From an uncultured Faecalibacterium sp. (GTDB lineage Bacteria; Bacillota; Clostridia; Oscillospirales; Ruminococcaceae): a stretch of DNA of 64,000 bases. Made by a program: the position numbers and the translations under genes. The notes under the pieces were generated by a model that was given only the letters and a program-made list of their open reading frames with translations, had not been told where the DNA came from and did not search any database. Numbering within the stretch: the first letter of the stretch is position 1; each line of letters opens with the position of its first letter. The stretch spans positions 1 to 64,000 of the forward strand of contig CABQER010000002.1 in NCBI GenBank assembly GCA_902463235.1. Reading direction: 5' to 3'. This document shows positions 38,005 to 45,511 of the stretch, piece after piece.

Positions 38005-39522
38005 TTACACCTTGCCGCCGTGCAGCTCGGCGTACATCCGGGAGCGGCACTCGGCCACTGCGGGGGTCATGTTGACGTAGTGCTTGTGGGGGCACTCCAG
38101 ACGCAGCTCGCTCTCCCAAGTCTCCTCGGTGAGCTGCTTTGCAATATAGGCCTTCTTCTCCGCAATGGAGGGCAGGTCGATAGCCAGCTCGCCGCCCAGA
38201 ATATGCGGCACCAGCAGCGGGCGCACAGCGGTGGGGGTAAAGGTGATGGTGCGCTCGATGGCATCCGAGTCCAGATTGACCATCGTGACCGGCTTACCGG
38301 CCTCGATAACCTCGCCGTCCATGGCAATGAGGTCGCACTGTGCCTGACCGTTTTCGTCGTACAGACGCCAAGGCATCTTCTTGCCCGGGATGATGGCCTT
38401 GCTGGCAGAATCGGAGCACTTCATCTTGGGGGTGTAACTGCCGTCCGGCTTCTTCACGGCCACCAGCTTGTACACACCGCCGAACACGGGGTCGGAGGCG
38501 GAGGTGATCAGGTTCTCGCCCACGCCGTAGGAGTCGAAGTGTGCGTGCTCGTACAGCTCCATGTTGGCGATCTTTTTCTCGTCCAGACCGTTGGAGGCTA
38601 CCAGCTTGATGTAGGGCTTACCGGCGGCATCCAGTGCCTTGCGCAGCCGCTTGGAACCACGGGCAAGGTCGCCGGAGTCAATGCGGGCGCTCTTGACACG
38701 GCGGTTGGGGTCGTTGGGGTATTTCTCAATGAGATAATCGTCCAGCTTGATCAGGTTGGGTAGGCCGCTTTCCATAATATTATAGGTATCCAGCAGCAGG
38801 CTGACCGAATCCGGGTAGGTATCGGCAAAGGCCTTGAAGGCATCGAACTCGGTGGGGAAAAACTCGATAAAGCTGTGTGCCACGGTGCCCACGGCCTTGA
38901 CCTCTGCGCCGAACTTCATCTCTGCCAGACAGTTGGCCGTACCGATGCAGCCGCCCAGCACTGCGGCGTAAGCACCATCGTTGCCGGCGCTCTCGCCCTG
39001 TGCGCGGCGGGTGCCGAACTCCATGACGTTGCGGGGGGTGTGGGTGTTCAGGCCGGTGACGCGGGTGGCCTTGGTGGCGATCAGGCTATGGAAGTTCATG
39101 GTCTGCAGCAGGTAGGTCTCGATGAGGATCGCGCCCACCAGATCGCACTCAATGCGCACCATCTGCACATGGGGATAGCAGACCGTGCCCTCGGGCAGGG
39201 CATACATATCGCCCTTCCACTTGTAGGTGCGCAGATACTCGCAGAACTCCTCGCTCATGCCCTTGGTGCGCAGCCAGTGGATATCCTGCTCGTTGAAGTG
39301 ATAGTTCAGCAAAAAGCGGGTCAGCTTGCGCTGGCCAGCGCTGATGGAATAGCCCTGATTATCCGGGTTTTTGCGGAAGAACATATCAAACACCAGCGTG
39401 GTATCCTTAAAGCCATGCAGGAACAGGCAGTTTGCCATGGTGAATTCGTAAAAATCCACCACCATCGCGGGGTTATCGTAGTCCTCATCGGGGATATAAG
39501 GCTCAACCTTGATCTCGTTCAT
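38005..39522 (-). CDS. pncB: Nicotinate phosphoribosyltransferase
   Basis: Makes nicotinate mononucleotide from nicotinate and PRPP in NAD salvage. 505 residues, type II phosphoribosyltransferase fold. Motifs: YEFTMANCLFLHG at the N-terminus, EFGTRRAQGESAGN (~residue 168), LLLDTYN (~250), ARIDSGDL and the GVGENLITS segment that binds the PRPP phosphate. AGAGAGG precedes the ATG. The promoter overlaps two perfect 12-bp palindromes, suggesting repression. Confidence 0.95.
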   Translation of the reverse strand: MNEIKVEPYIPDEDYDNPAMVVDFYEFTMANCLFLHGFKDTTLVFDMFFRKNPDNQGYSISAGQRKLTRFLLNYHFNEQDIHWLRTKGMSEEFCEYLRTYKWKGDMYALPEGTVCYPHVQMVRIECDLVGAILIETYLLQTMNFHSLIATKATRVTGLNTHTPRNVMEFGTRRAQGESAGNDGAYAAVLGGCIGTANCLAEMKFGAEVKAVGTVAHSFIEFFPTEFDAFKAFADTYPDSVSLLLDTYNIMESGLPNLIKLDDYLIEKYPNDPNRRVKSARIDSGDLARGSKRLRKALDAAGKPYIKLVASNGLDEKKIANMELYEHAHFDSYGVGENLITSASDPVFGGVYKLVAVKKPDGSYTPKMKCSDSASKAIIPGKKMPWRLYDENGQAQCDLIAMDGEVIEAGKPVTMVNLDSDAIERTITFTPTAVRPLLVPHILGGELAIDLPSIAEKKAYIAKQLTEETWESELRLECPHKHYVNMTPAVAECRSRMYAELHGGKV

Positions 39523-39609
39523 GAATGTTTTCCTCTCTATCTGTACCCGGCGTCAGTTCTTCCCTACTGCGCGCCGCCTGCCGCTTGCCCGGCAGGAGGA
39601 TCCGCCGCC

Positions 39610-39662
39610 CTGTCATGACAGAACGTTTCTATCATGATAGCACGATTTCCCTGCCGGTGCAA
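39610..39662 (-). promoter_or_regulatory. pncB promoter with two tandem 12-bp palindromic operators
   Basis: Minus-strand TTGCAC (39662-39657) and TATCAT (39639-39634) are 17 bp apart. CTATCATGATAG (39629-39640) covers the -10, and CTGTCATGACAG (39610-39621) lies 19 bp further downstream, centre to centre. Both are perfect palindromes differing at two positions. The regulator is unknown. Confidence 0.7.
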
Positions 39663-39674
39663 GTATTTTCGCGC

Positions 39675-39711
39675 AAAAAGACCGCTGCACAAACACTGTG
39701 CAGCGGTCTTT
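39675..39711 (-). terminator. Terminator of guaB
   Basis: AAAGACCGCTGCAC (39677-39690) pairs perfectly with GTGCAGCGGTCTTT (39698-39711); T-run on the minus strand. Confidence 0.88.
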
Positions 39712-39744
39712 GCGTTTATAACAATCGCTTGCTTCAGAACAGGC

Positions 39745-41259
39745 TTAGCCGTTCATGATGCTGGGGGTGGCGTTCTTCAGCACAACGTCATGGCTGCCGC
39801 CCTCCACGATGGAGGTGGAGGAGACAACGGTCAGCTTGGCCTTCTGCTGCAGCTCGGGGATGGACAGAGCGCCGCAGTTGCACATGGTGCTCTTCACCTT
39901 GTACAGGGTGGTCTGCACGCCATCGGCCAGAGGACCGGCATAAGGCACATAGCTGTCCACGCCCTCCTCAAAGCTCAGCTTGGTGGAGCCGCCCAAGTCG
40001 TAGCGCTGCCAGTTGCGGGCACGGTTGGAGCCTTCGCCCCAGTACTCCTTCATATACTGGCCGTTGATGCGCACCTTGTTCGTGGGGCTCTCGTCAAAGC
40101 GGGCAAAGTAGCGGCCCAGCATCACAAAGTCTGCACCCATAGCCAGTGCGAGGGTGATGTGGTAGTCGTGGACGATGCCGCCGTCGGAGCAGATGGGCAC
40201 ATAGATGCCGGTCTCCTTGTAGTACTCGTCACGAGCCTTGGCGACCTCGATGACAGCGGTAGCCTGACCACGGCCGATGCCCTTGGTCTCACGGGTGATG
40301 CAGATGGAGCCGCCGCCGATGCCGATCTTCACGAAGTCTGCGCCAGCCTCAGCCAGGAAGCGGAAGCCTTCGGCGTCCACCACGTTGCCGGCACCCACCT
40401 TGACGGTGTCGCCGTAGTGCTCGCGGATCCAGCCGATGGTGCGGCTCTGCCACTCGGAGTAGCCCTCGGAGGAGTCGATGCACAGCACATCCACACCGGC
40501 CTCTACCAGTGCGGGCACACGCTGGGCGTAGTCGCGGGTGTTGATACCGGCGCCTACAACGTAGCTTTTGTTTTTATCCAGCAGCTCGTTGGCGTTTGCC
40601 TTGTGGGAATCGTAGTCCTTGCGGAACACCATATACACCAGATTGCCCTCGACATCCACCAGCGGCAGGGTGTTGATCTTGTTGTCCCAGATGATGTTGT
40701 TGCAGTCGTGCAGGGAGGTGTTGGCCGGAGCGGTGACCAGCTTTTCAACGGGGGTCATAAAGGTGGTGACGCAAGCGTCATCCGGGGTGTGGTTGACGCG
40801 GTAATCGCGGGAGGCCACAATGCCCAGCAGCTTGCCGTTAGGAGTGCCGTCGGCAGTGATGGCGATGGTGGAGTGGCCGGTGCGTGCCTTCAGCTCCAGC
40901 ACATCATGCAGGGTGGCGGTGGGAGCCAGATTGGAATCGGACACCACATAGCCGGCCTTGAAGCTCTTGACGCGGCGCACCATGGCGGCCTCGTTCTCGA
41001 TGCTCTGAGAGCCATAGATAAAGGAAACGCCGCCCTGACGAGCCAGTGCAATGGCCAGCTTATCGCCGGAGACCGACTGCATGATAGCGCTGATCATGGG
41101 GATATTCATCTGCAGCGGGCACTCCTCCTGTCCCTTGCGGTACTTGACCAGCGGGGTCTTCAGGCTGACCGCCGTGGGCACATTCTCCGCAGAGGAATAG
41201 CCGGGGACCAGCAGGTACTCGCCAAAGGTGCGGGAGGGTTCTTCGTAGAAATAAGCCAT
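39745..41259 (-). CDS. guaB: IMP dehydrogenase
   Basis: Oxidises IMP to XMP with NAD, the first committed step to GMP. 504 residues. Catalytic Cys loop GGGSICITRETKG (~residue 330), two CBS domains (~95-225), and SDGGI for phosphate binding. The ATG at 41259 follows AAGGAG; the TTG at 41265 is inside the spacer. A 162-bp inverted-repeat element is inserted directly upstream of the ribosome binding site. Confidence 0.95.
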   Translation of the reverse strand: MAYFYEEPSRTFGEYLLVPGYSSAENVPTAVSLKTPLVKYRKGQEECPLQMNIPMISAIMQSVSGDKLAIALARQGGVSFIYGSQSIENEAAMVRRVKSFKAGYVVSDSNLAPTATLHDVLELKARTGHSTIAITADGTPNGKLLGIVASRDYRVNHTPDDACVTTFMTPVEKLVTAPANTSLHDCNNIIWDNKINTLPLVDVEGNLVYMVFRKDYDSHKANANELLDKNKSYVVGAGINTRDYAQRVPALVEAGVDVLCIDSSEGYSEWQSRTIGWIREHYGDTVKVGAGNVVDAEGFRFLAEAGADFVKIGIGGGSICITRETKGIGRGQATAVIEVAKARDEYYKETGIYVPICSDGGIVHDYHITLALAMGADFVMLGRYFARFDESPTNKVRINGQYMKEYWGEGSNRARNWQRYDLGGSTKLSFEEGVDSYVPYAGPLADGVQTTLYKVKSTMCNCGALSIPELQQKAKLTVVSSTSIVEGGSHDVVLKNATPSIMNG

Positions 41260-41280
41260 AATCAAACTCCTTTTCTCTTA

Positions 41281-41442
41281 GGGTGTATCTGAAAAGTCGA
41301 AAATTTAGTCTATTTCTACAAGCACAGCCGGATTTTGCGTGAATCAGCCTTGAAATCCACAAAGGATTCCTGCGGCTCTTTGCCTTAAATCCCGCTTGTG
41401 CTTGCGAAATATTCGTCATTTTCTTTGTTTTCAGATACACCT
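41281..41442. mobile_element. Miniature inverted-repeat element (MITE-like) in the guaB 5' region
   Basis: Ends are GGGTGTATCTGAAAA (41281-41295) and TTTTCAGATACACCT (41428-41442), a terminal inverted repeat with 14 identical positions. The element is flanked by TA on both sides (41279-41280, 41443-41444), the duplication made by IS630/mariner-type transposases. Inner arms CAAGCACA and TGTGCTTG and GGATTT/AAATCC let it fold as one large hairpin. No coding capacity. It ends 3 bp before the guaB ribosome binding site region and 21 bp before the ATG, so guaB mRNA must run through it. Confidence 0.8.
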
Positions 41443-41444
41443 TA

Positions 41445-42039
41445 ACGCATCCGATACAATCAGCATCAAAATCATTCATGTTTGCTGCTTATAAATTGAT
41501 TGTATATACTTTACCACAAAGCCCGCAAGAATACAAACCCCTGCCGCGCCAAACTTTATAATTGTCCTTTGCGGAAAAACAGACAAATTGCCAAGCGTTT
41601 TCGGGCATTGGTCATACTTTGATTTTTGAAGTATCACTTTTGCGGGCAAAACAGGGCTTGCAGAATGCAAAAAAGCTCGTCCGAAACATCGGACGAGCCC
41701 TTTTGCACACGAAGCGGGACACTGCCTGTGCGGCGCATGGATCATAGCTGTGAAGGAGAACAGCCGGAGGAGGAGGATCCGCGCCCAGTATCCCAAAAAC
41801 AAGAAGAAAAAGATTTCACACACAGCCTTGGGGCTTTGCCCTTGCTGTAACCATATTGTAACTCTTTTGAAACCATTTTGCAATAGGGTTTTGTAATTTA
41901 TTTGTAATTTATTTTGTTAACTTTTTATGTCCTGCCCCGCCGGGCTGCTGCAAACATCATTTTCCTTTTTGTACCCGATATGGTATACTGGTTTTGAATA
42001 TGCTGCCACAGGCAGAAAAAAGGAGTTTAGGATACGGAT
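41445..42039. other. Noncoding region between guaB and the aspartate dehydrogenase gene
   Basis: No supported gene. A terminator-like perfect stem GCTCGTCCG (41675-41683) with CGGACGAGC (41690-41698) lies far from both flanking genes. Open frames here (for example minus 41476-41883) have no ribosome site and biased composition. A -10-like TATACT (~41983) lies ~55 bp before the aspartate dehydrogenase start. Confidence 0.5.
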
Positions 42040-42840
42040 ATGAAAACAAAATTGGGTATTGTGGGCTGCGGCTTTCTGGGCAACATCGTGGCTGACGCGT
42101 GGAAGAAGGGTCTGCTGCCGGACTACGAACTGGTGGGCGTGACCAGCCGCACCCGCGCCTCGGCTGAAAAGACTGCCGCCAATGTCGGCTGCGCCGTCTG
42201 CGAGGACGTGGACGCGCTGCTGGCGCTTGAGCCGGAGTACATCGTGGAGGCTGCCTCGGTGGAGTCGGTGCGCGCTATGGCCATTCCGGTGCTGAAGCGG
42301 GGCGTCAATCTGGTCATTCTGTCCATCGGTGCCTTTGCAGATCTGGATTTCTACGCACAGGTCAAGGCAGCCGCCGTGGAGGGTGGTGCCAAGGTGCATC
42401 TGGCCAGCGGTGCCATCGGCGGCTTTGACGTGCTGCAAACGGTCACCCTGATGGCACAGGCGCAGGGCCTGCCGGAGACTGCCGGCATCGAGACCCATAC
42501 CGGTGCAAAGGGCTTCCGCAACACCCCGGTGTGGGCAGAGCATCTGCTGACTGACACCGAAAAGACCACCGTGTTCACCGGCAACGCCAAGCAGGCCATT
42601 GCTACCTTCCCCCGCCGGGTGAACGTGGCTGTGGCTACCTCTCTGGCTACCACCGGCCCGGAGATCACCGGTGTGACCATGCACTCTGTGCCCGGCTGGG
42701 TGGGCGACGACCACTGCATCACCGCCGAGATCGAGGGTGTGAAGGCTGTGGTGGATATCTGCTCTTCCACCAGCGCCATTGCGGGCTGGAGCGCCGTCTC
42801 CCTGCTGCGCAATCTGGCCTCGCCCGTCTGCTTCTACTAA
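42040..42840 (+). CDS. nadX: L-aspartate dehydrogenase
   Basis: 266 residues. A Rossmann NAD(P)-binding start KLGIVGCGFLGNIVADAW and the family motifs SGAIGGFDVLQTV (~residue 125), FPRRVNVAVA (~190) and the catalytic His in DDHC (~225) match aspartate dehydrogenase, converting aspartate to iminoaspartate or oxaloacetate plus ammonia. NadA/NadC genes are not in the window, so a role in NAD synthesis is unproven. AAGGAG precedes the ATG. A hydroxyacid dehydrogenase gene follows 18 bp downstream. Confidence 0.87.
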   Translation: MKTKLGIVGCGFLGNIVADAWKKGLLPDYELVGVTSRTRASAEKTAANVGCAVCEDVDALLALEPEYIVEAASVESVRAMAIPVLKRGVNLVILSIGAFADLDFYAQVKAAAVEGGAKVHLASGAIGGFDVLQTVTLMAQAQGLPETAGIETHTGAKGFRNTPVWAEHLLTDTEKTTVFTGNAKQAIATFPRRVNVAVATSLATTGPEITGVTMHSVPGWVGDDHCITAEIEGVKAVVDICSSTSAIAGWSAVSLLRNLASPVCFY

Positions 42841-42858
42841 TATAAGGAGGAGTCCGTC

Positions 42859-43755
42859 ATGTTTGAAAAGCTTGTTGCCATTGAGCCTGTCAGCCTGATC
42901 CCCTCTGCCGAGGAGGAACTGCACCGCTACGCCAAAGAGGTGGTGCTGTACCGGGACGTACCCGGCAGCGACGATGAGATGGTGCGCCGCATCGGGGACG
43001 CCGACGCCGTGCTGCTGAGCTACACCTCCCGCATGGGCAAGGAAGTCATTGCGCAGTGCCCCAACATCCGCTATATCGGCATGTGCTGCAGCCTGTACTC
43101 TGAGGAGAGCGCCAACGTGGATATCGCCTACGCACGCACCCGGGGCATCCAGGTGCTGGGCATCCGGGACTACGGCGACCGCGGCGTTGTGGAGTACGTT
43201 CTGCACGAACTGACCGGCCTGCTGCACGGCTTTGGGATGCCCATGCTGCGGGACGAGCCGGTGGAGATCACCGGCCTGAAGGTTGGCATCGTGGGGCTGG
43301 GCGTTTCCGGTCGGATGATCGCCGATGCGCTGCAATTTATGGGCGCAGAGATCAGCTACTTTGCCCGCAGCGCAAAGCCGGACGCCGAGGCTGCCGGCAT
43401 GACCTTCAAGCCCCTGTCCCAGCTGCTGGCAGACAGCGAAGTGGTGTTCACCTGCCTGAACAAGAACGTGCTGCTGCTGGGCGAAAACGAGTTCGCCCAG
43501 CTGGGCGCAGGCAAGGTGCTGTTCAACACCTCCATCGGCCCCGGCTTTGATTCCGCTGCGCTGGAAAAGTGGCTGGACGAGCCCGGCACCCATTTCTTCT
43601 GCGATACCCGCGCCGCCGCAGGCCCCGTGGCCGAGGACTTCTTTTCCCGGGAAAATGTGCGCTGCGCCAATGTGTCCGCAGGCCGCACCAAGCAGGCCTT
43701 TGTGCTGCTGAGCAAAAAGGTGCTGGATAACATCCGCACCGCACTGGGCGAGTAA
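42859..43755 (+). CDS. D-isomer-specific 2-hydroxyacid dehydrogenase family protein
   Basis: 298 residues. An N-terminal substrate domain with DADAVLLSYTSRMG, then an NAD-binding domain with GLKVGIVGLGVSGRMIADAL (~140-158), and FNTSIGPGFD and the C-terminal ANVSAGRTK. It resembles phosphoglycerate or hydroxypyruvate reductases but lacks a longer regulatory domain. Co-transcribed with aspartate dehydrogenase, so it may reduce a 2-oxoacid made by that route (inference). Strong AAGGAGG site. Confidence 0.82.
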   Translation: MFEKLVAIEPVSLIPSAEEELHRYAKEVVLYRDVPGSDDEMVRRIGDADAVLLSYTSRMGKEVIAQCPNIRYIGMCCSLYSEESANVDIAYARTRGIQVLGIRDYGDRGVVEYVLHELTGLLHGFGMPMLRDEPVEITGLKVGIVGLGVSGRMIADALQFMGAEISYFARSAKPDAEAAGMTFKPLSQLLADSEVVFTCLNKNVLLLGENEFAQLGAGKVLFNTSIGPGFDSAALEKWLDEPGTHFFCDTRAAAGPVAEDFFSRENVRCANVSAGRTKQAFVLLSKKVLDNIRTALGE

Positions 43756-43784
43756 GCGGTGCGTTTTTGCGCAGCCTGTTTTTC

Positions 43785-43813
43785 TTGCATCTTTTCCCCG
43801 ATTGTGGTATGCT
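43785..43813 (+). promoter_or_regulatory. Promoter of the thiD-tenA operon
   Basis: TTGCAT (43785-43790) and TATGCT (43808-43813) are 17 bp apart, placing the start of transcription just before the riboswitch. Confidence 0.6.
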
Positions 43814-43823
43814 TTCTAGTATA

Positions 43824-43914
43824 AAAAGGGAGCCCGCACAAAGCGGGCTGAGAGTGGGCTGCATTGCCCTGACCTGTGACCTGATTTGGATCATGCCAAC
43901 GTAGGGAGATAGCG
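43824..43914 (+). ncRNA. TPP riboswitch (THI element) aptamer
   Basis: Conserved thi-box sequence is visible: GGGAGCCCGC with its complement, CTGAGAG, the GACCTG and ACCTGAT segments, GGATCATGCCAACGTAGGGA. It controls the thiD-tenA pair. The expression platform is the terminator at 43923-43957, so thiamine diphosphate is predicted to cause premature termination. Confidence 0.95.
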
Positions 43915-43922
43915 CTTTTATC

Positions 43923-43957
43923 TGCGGATATGTCTTTGCGGGCATATCCGCATTTTT
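43923..43957 (+). terminator. Terminator of the TPP riboswitch
   Basis: TGCGGATATG (43923-43932) pairs with CATATCCGCA (43943-43952), followed by TTTTT, 23 bp before the thiD start. Confidence 0.88.
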
Positions 43958-43979
43958 GCTGCAAAGGAGCATTTTATCC

Positions 43980-44780
43980 ATGAAAACTGCATTGACCATT
44001 GCCGGCAGTGATTCCAGCGGCGGCGCCGGAATTCAGGCCGATATCAAGACCATGACCGCCAACGGCGTGTTTGCCATGAGCGCCATTACCGCCCTGACCG
44101 CACAGAACACCACCGGCGTGACCGCCATTTTTGACACCACGCCGCAGTTTCTGGCGCAGCAGCTCGATGCCGTGTTCACCGACATCTACCCGGATGCGGT
44201 AAAGATCGGTATGGTATCCTCTGCCCCGCTCATCGACACCATTGCCGAGCGACTGCATTTTTACGGCGCAAAGCACATCGTGGTAGACCCCGTGATGGTG
44301 GCCACCTCCGGTGCAAAGCTGCTGCAGGACGACGCCGTGCAGGCGCTGACCGAAAAGCTGCTGCCGCTGGCCGAGGTGCTCACCCCCAACATCCCGGAGG
44401 CTGAAATTTTGTCCGGCATGAGCATTGCAAACGCTGCCGACATGGAAGCCGCTGCCCGCACCATCAGTGAGCGCTACGGCTGCGCTGTGCTGTGCAAGGG
44501 CGGCCACCAGATCAACGATGCCGACGACCTTTTGTGGCGCGGCGGCACCGGCAAGTGGTTCAAGGGTAAGCGGATCGCAAACCCCAACACTCACGGCACC
44601 GGCTGCACCCTGTCCAGCGCCATTGCCTCCAATCTTGCCAAGGGCTACGATCTTGACACCGCCGTGGAGCGCGCCAAGGCCTACATTTCCGGCTGTCTGT
44701 CTGCCATGCTGGATCTGGGGCACGGTTCCGGCCCCATGGATCATACCTTCAACCTGAAGGGAGATTTTGTCCGTGACTGA
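43980..44780 (+). CDS. thiD: Hydroxymethylpyrimidine/phosphomethylpyrimidine kinase
   Basis: Phosphorylates HMP and HMP-P for thiamine synthesis. 266 residues, ribokinase-like fold with GSDSSGGAGIQAD at the N-terminus, the VDPVMVATSG motif (~100) and GTGCTLSSAIAS (~208) with the catalytic Asp/Cys region. AAAGGAG precedes the ATG. It overlaps the tenA start by 8 bp. Directly under TPP riboswitch control. Confidence 0.94.
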   Translation: MKTALTIAGSDSSGGAGIQADIKTMTANGVFAMSAITALTAQNTTGVTAIFDTTPQFLAQQLDAVFTDIYPDAVKIGMVSSAPLIDTIAERLHFYGAKHIVVDPVMVATSGAKLLQDDAVQALTEKLLPLAEVLTPNIPEAEILSGMSIANAADMEAAARTISERYGCAVLCKGGHQINDADDLLWRGGTGKWFKGKRIANPNTHGTGCTLSSAIASNLAKGYDLDTAVERAKAYISGCLSAMLDLGHGSGPMDHTFNLKGDFVRD

Positions 44781-45450
44781 CCTGCCCTTTGTTTCGGCGC
44801 TGGTACAGGCTGACCTGCCCGTGTGGGAGCAATGTTTGCAGACCGAGTTTCTGCAAAAGATGGAAAACGGCACCCTGAGCGAGGACTGCTTTAAAAGCTA
44901 CCTTGTGGAGGACAGCCTGTATCTGCGGGAGTATGCCAAGATCTTTGCGTGGAGCATGACCAAGGCCACCACCATGGCGGCCATGCGTATCTACTATTCC
45001 CTGCTGTCCTTCGTGCAGGAGAATGAGGATCTGACCCGGCTGCGGTATCTGGAGCAGTACGGCCTGCGGGAAGCTGATATCCAGTCCCTGCCCCTGCGCC
45101 CGGAAAGCCGCGCCTATCTGGACTGCATGATCGATGCCGCCCGCAACGGTGAGGGCGAGGCAGAGTGCCTGATGGCCTGTCTGCCCTGTATGCTGAGCTA
45201 CGGGTGGCTGTTCCAGAAGCTTTTGCAGCGCTCCCCCGCCGTAAAGGATACCTACTACGGCGCACTGGTGCTGGACTACGCAAGCCCCGGCTACGACGCC
45301 GCCTGCCGTGCATGGGCAGAACGCGCCGAAGCCGCCTGCACCGGTCTTTCGCCGGAGCGCGCCGTCCGCTGCCGCGAAATCTTCCGCGCCTGCTCGGAGC
45401 ACGAGCTGCACTTCTGGGAGATGTGCGCCACACCCCGGACGGATATTTAA
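44773..45450 (+). CDS. tenA: Aminopyrimidine aminohydrolase / thiaminase II
   Basis: 225 residues, the all-helical TenA fold. The catalytic Cys motif is ACLPCMLSYGWL (~135) and a conserved YLREYAKIFAW region lies near residue 50. It salvages the pyrimidine of degraded thiamine (formylaminopyrimidine to HMP), which ThiD then phosphorylates. Start is a GTG at 44773, with AAGGGAG 9 bp upstream; the TTG at 44767 is too close to that site. It overlaps thiD by 8 bp. No thiC or thiE is visible, so the cell may rely on salvage. Confidence 0.9.
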   Translation: MTDLPFVSALVQADLPVWEQCLQTEFLQKMENGTLSEDCFKSYLVEDSLYLREYAKIFAWSMTKATTMAAMRIYYSLLSFVQENEDLTRLRYLEQYGLREADIQSLPLRPESRAYLDCMIDAARNGEGEAECLMACLPCMLSYGWLFQKLLQRSPAVKDTYYGALVLDYASPGYDAACRAWAERAEAACTGLSPERAVRCREIFRACSEHELHFWEMCATPRTDI

Positions 45451-45460
45451 GAATAAATAT

Positions 45461-45498
45461 AGAGAACCCGGAAGGTCCGCAGACCTTCCGGGTTCTCT
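45461..45498. terminator. Bidirectional terminator hairpin with an UNCG-type loop between tenA and the decarboxylase gene
   Basis: AGAGAACCCGGAAGGT (45461-45476) pairs perfectly over 16 bp with ACCTTCCGGGTTCTCT (45483-45498). The loop reads CCGCAG on the plus strand, C(TGCG)G on the minus strand. A related hairpin is at 49379-49415, and the same loop caps the dispersed elements. Confidence 0.8.
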
Positions 45499-45511
45499 TC
45501 TTATAAAATCT

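Noticed and set aside
41476..41883. 135-residue minus-strand frame upstream of guaB
   Set aside because: No ribosome site, no recognisable family, and it crosses a perfect terminator stem. Treated as noncoding.
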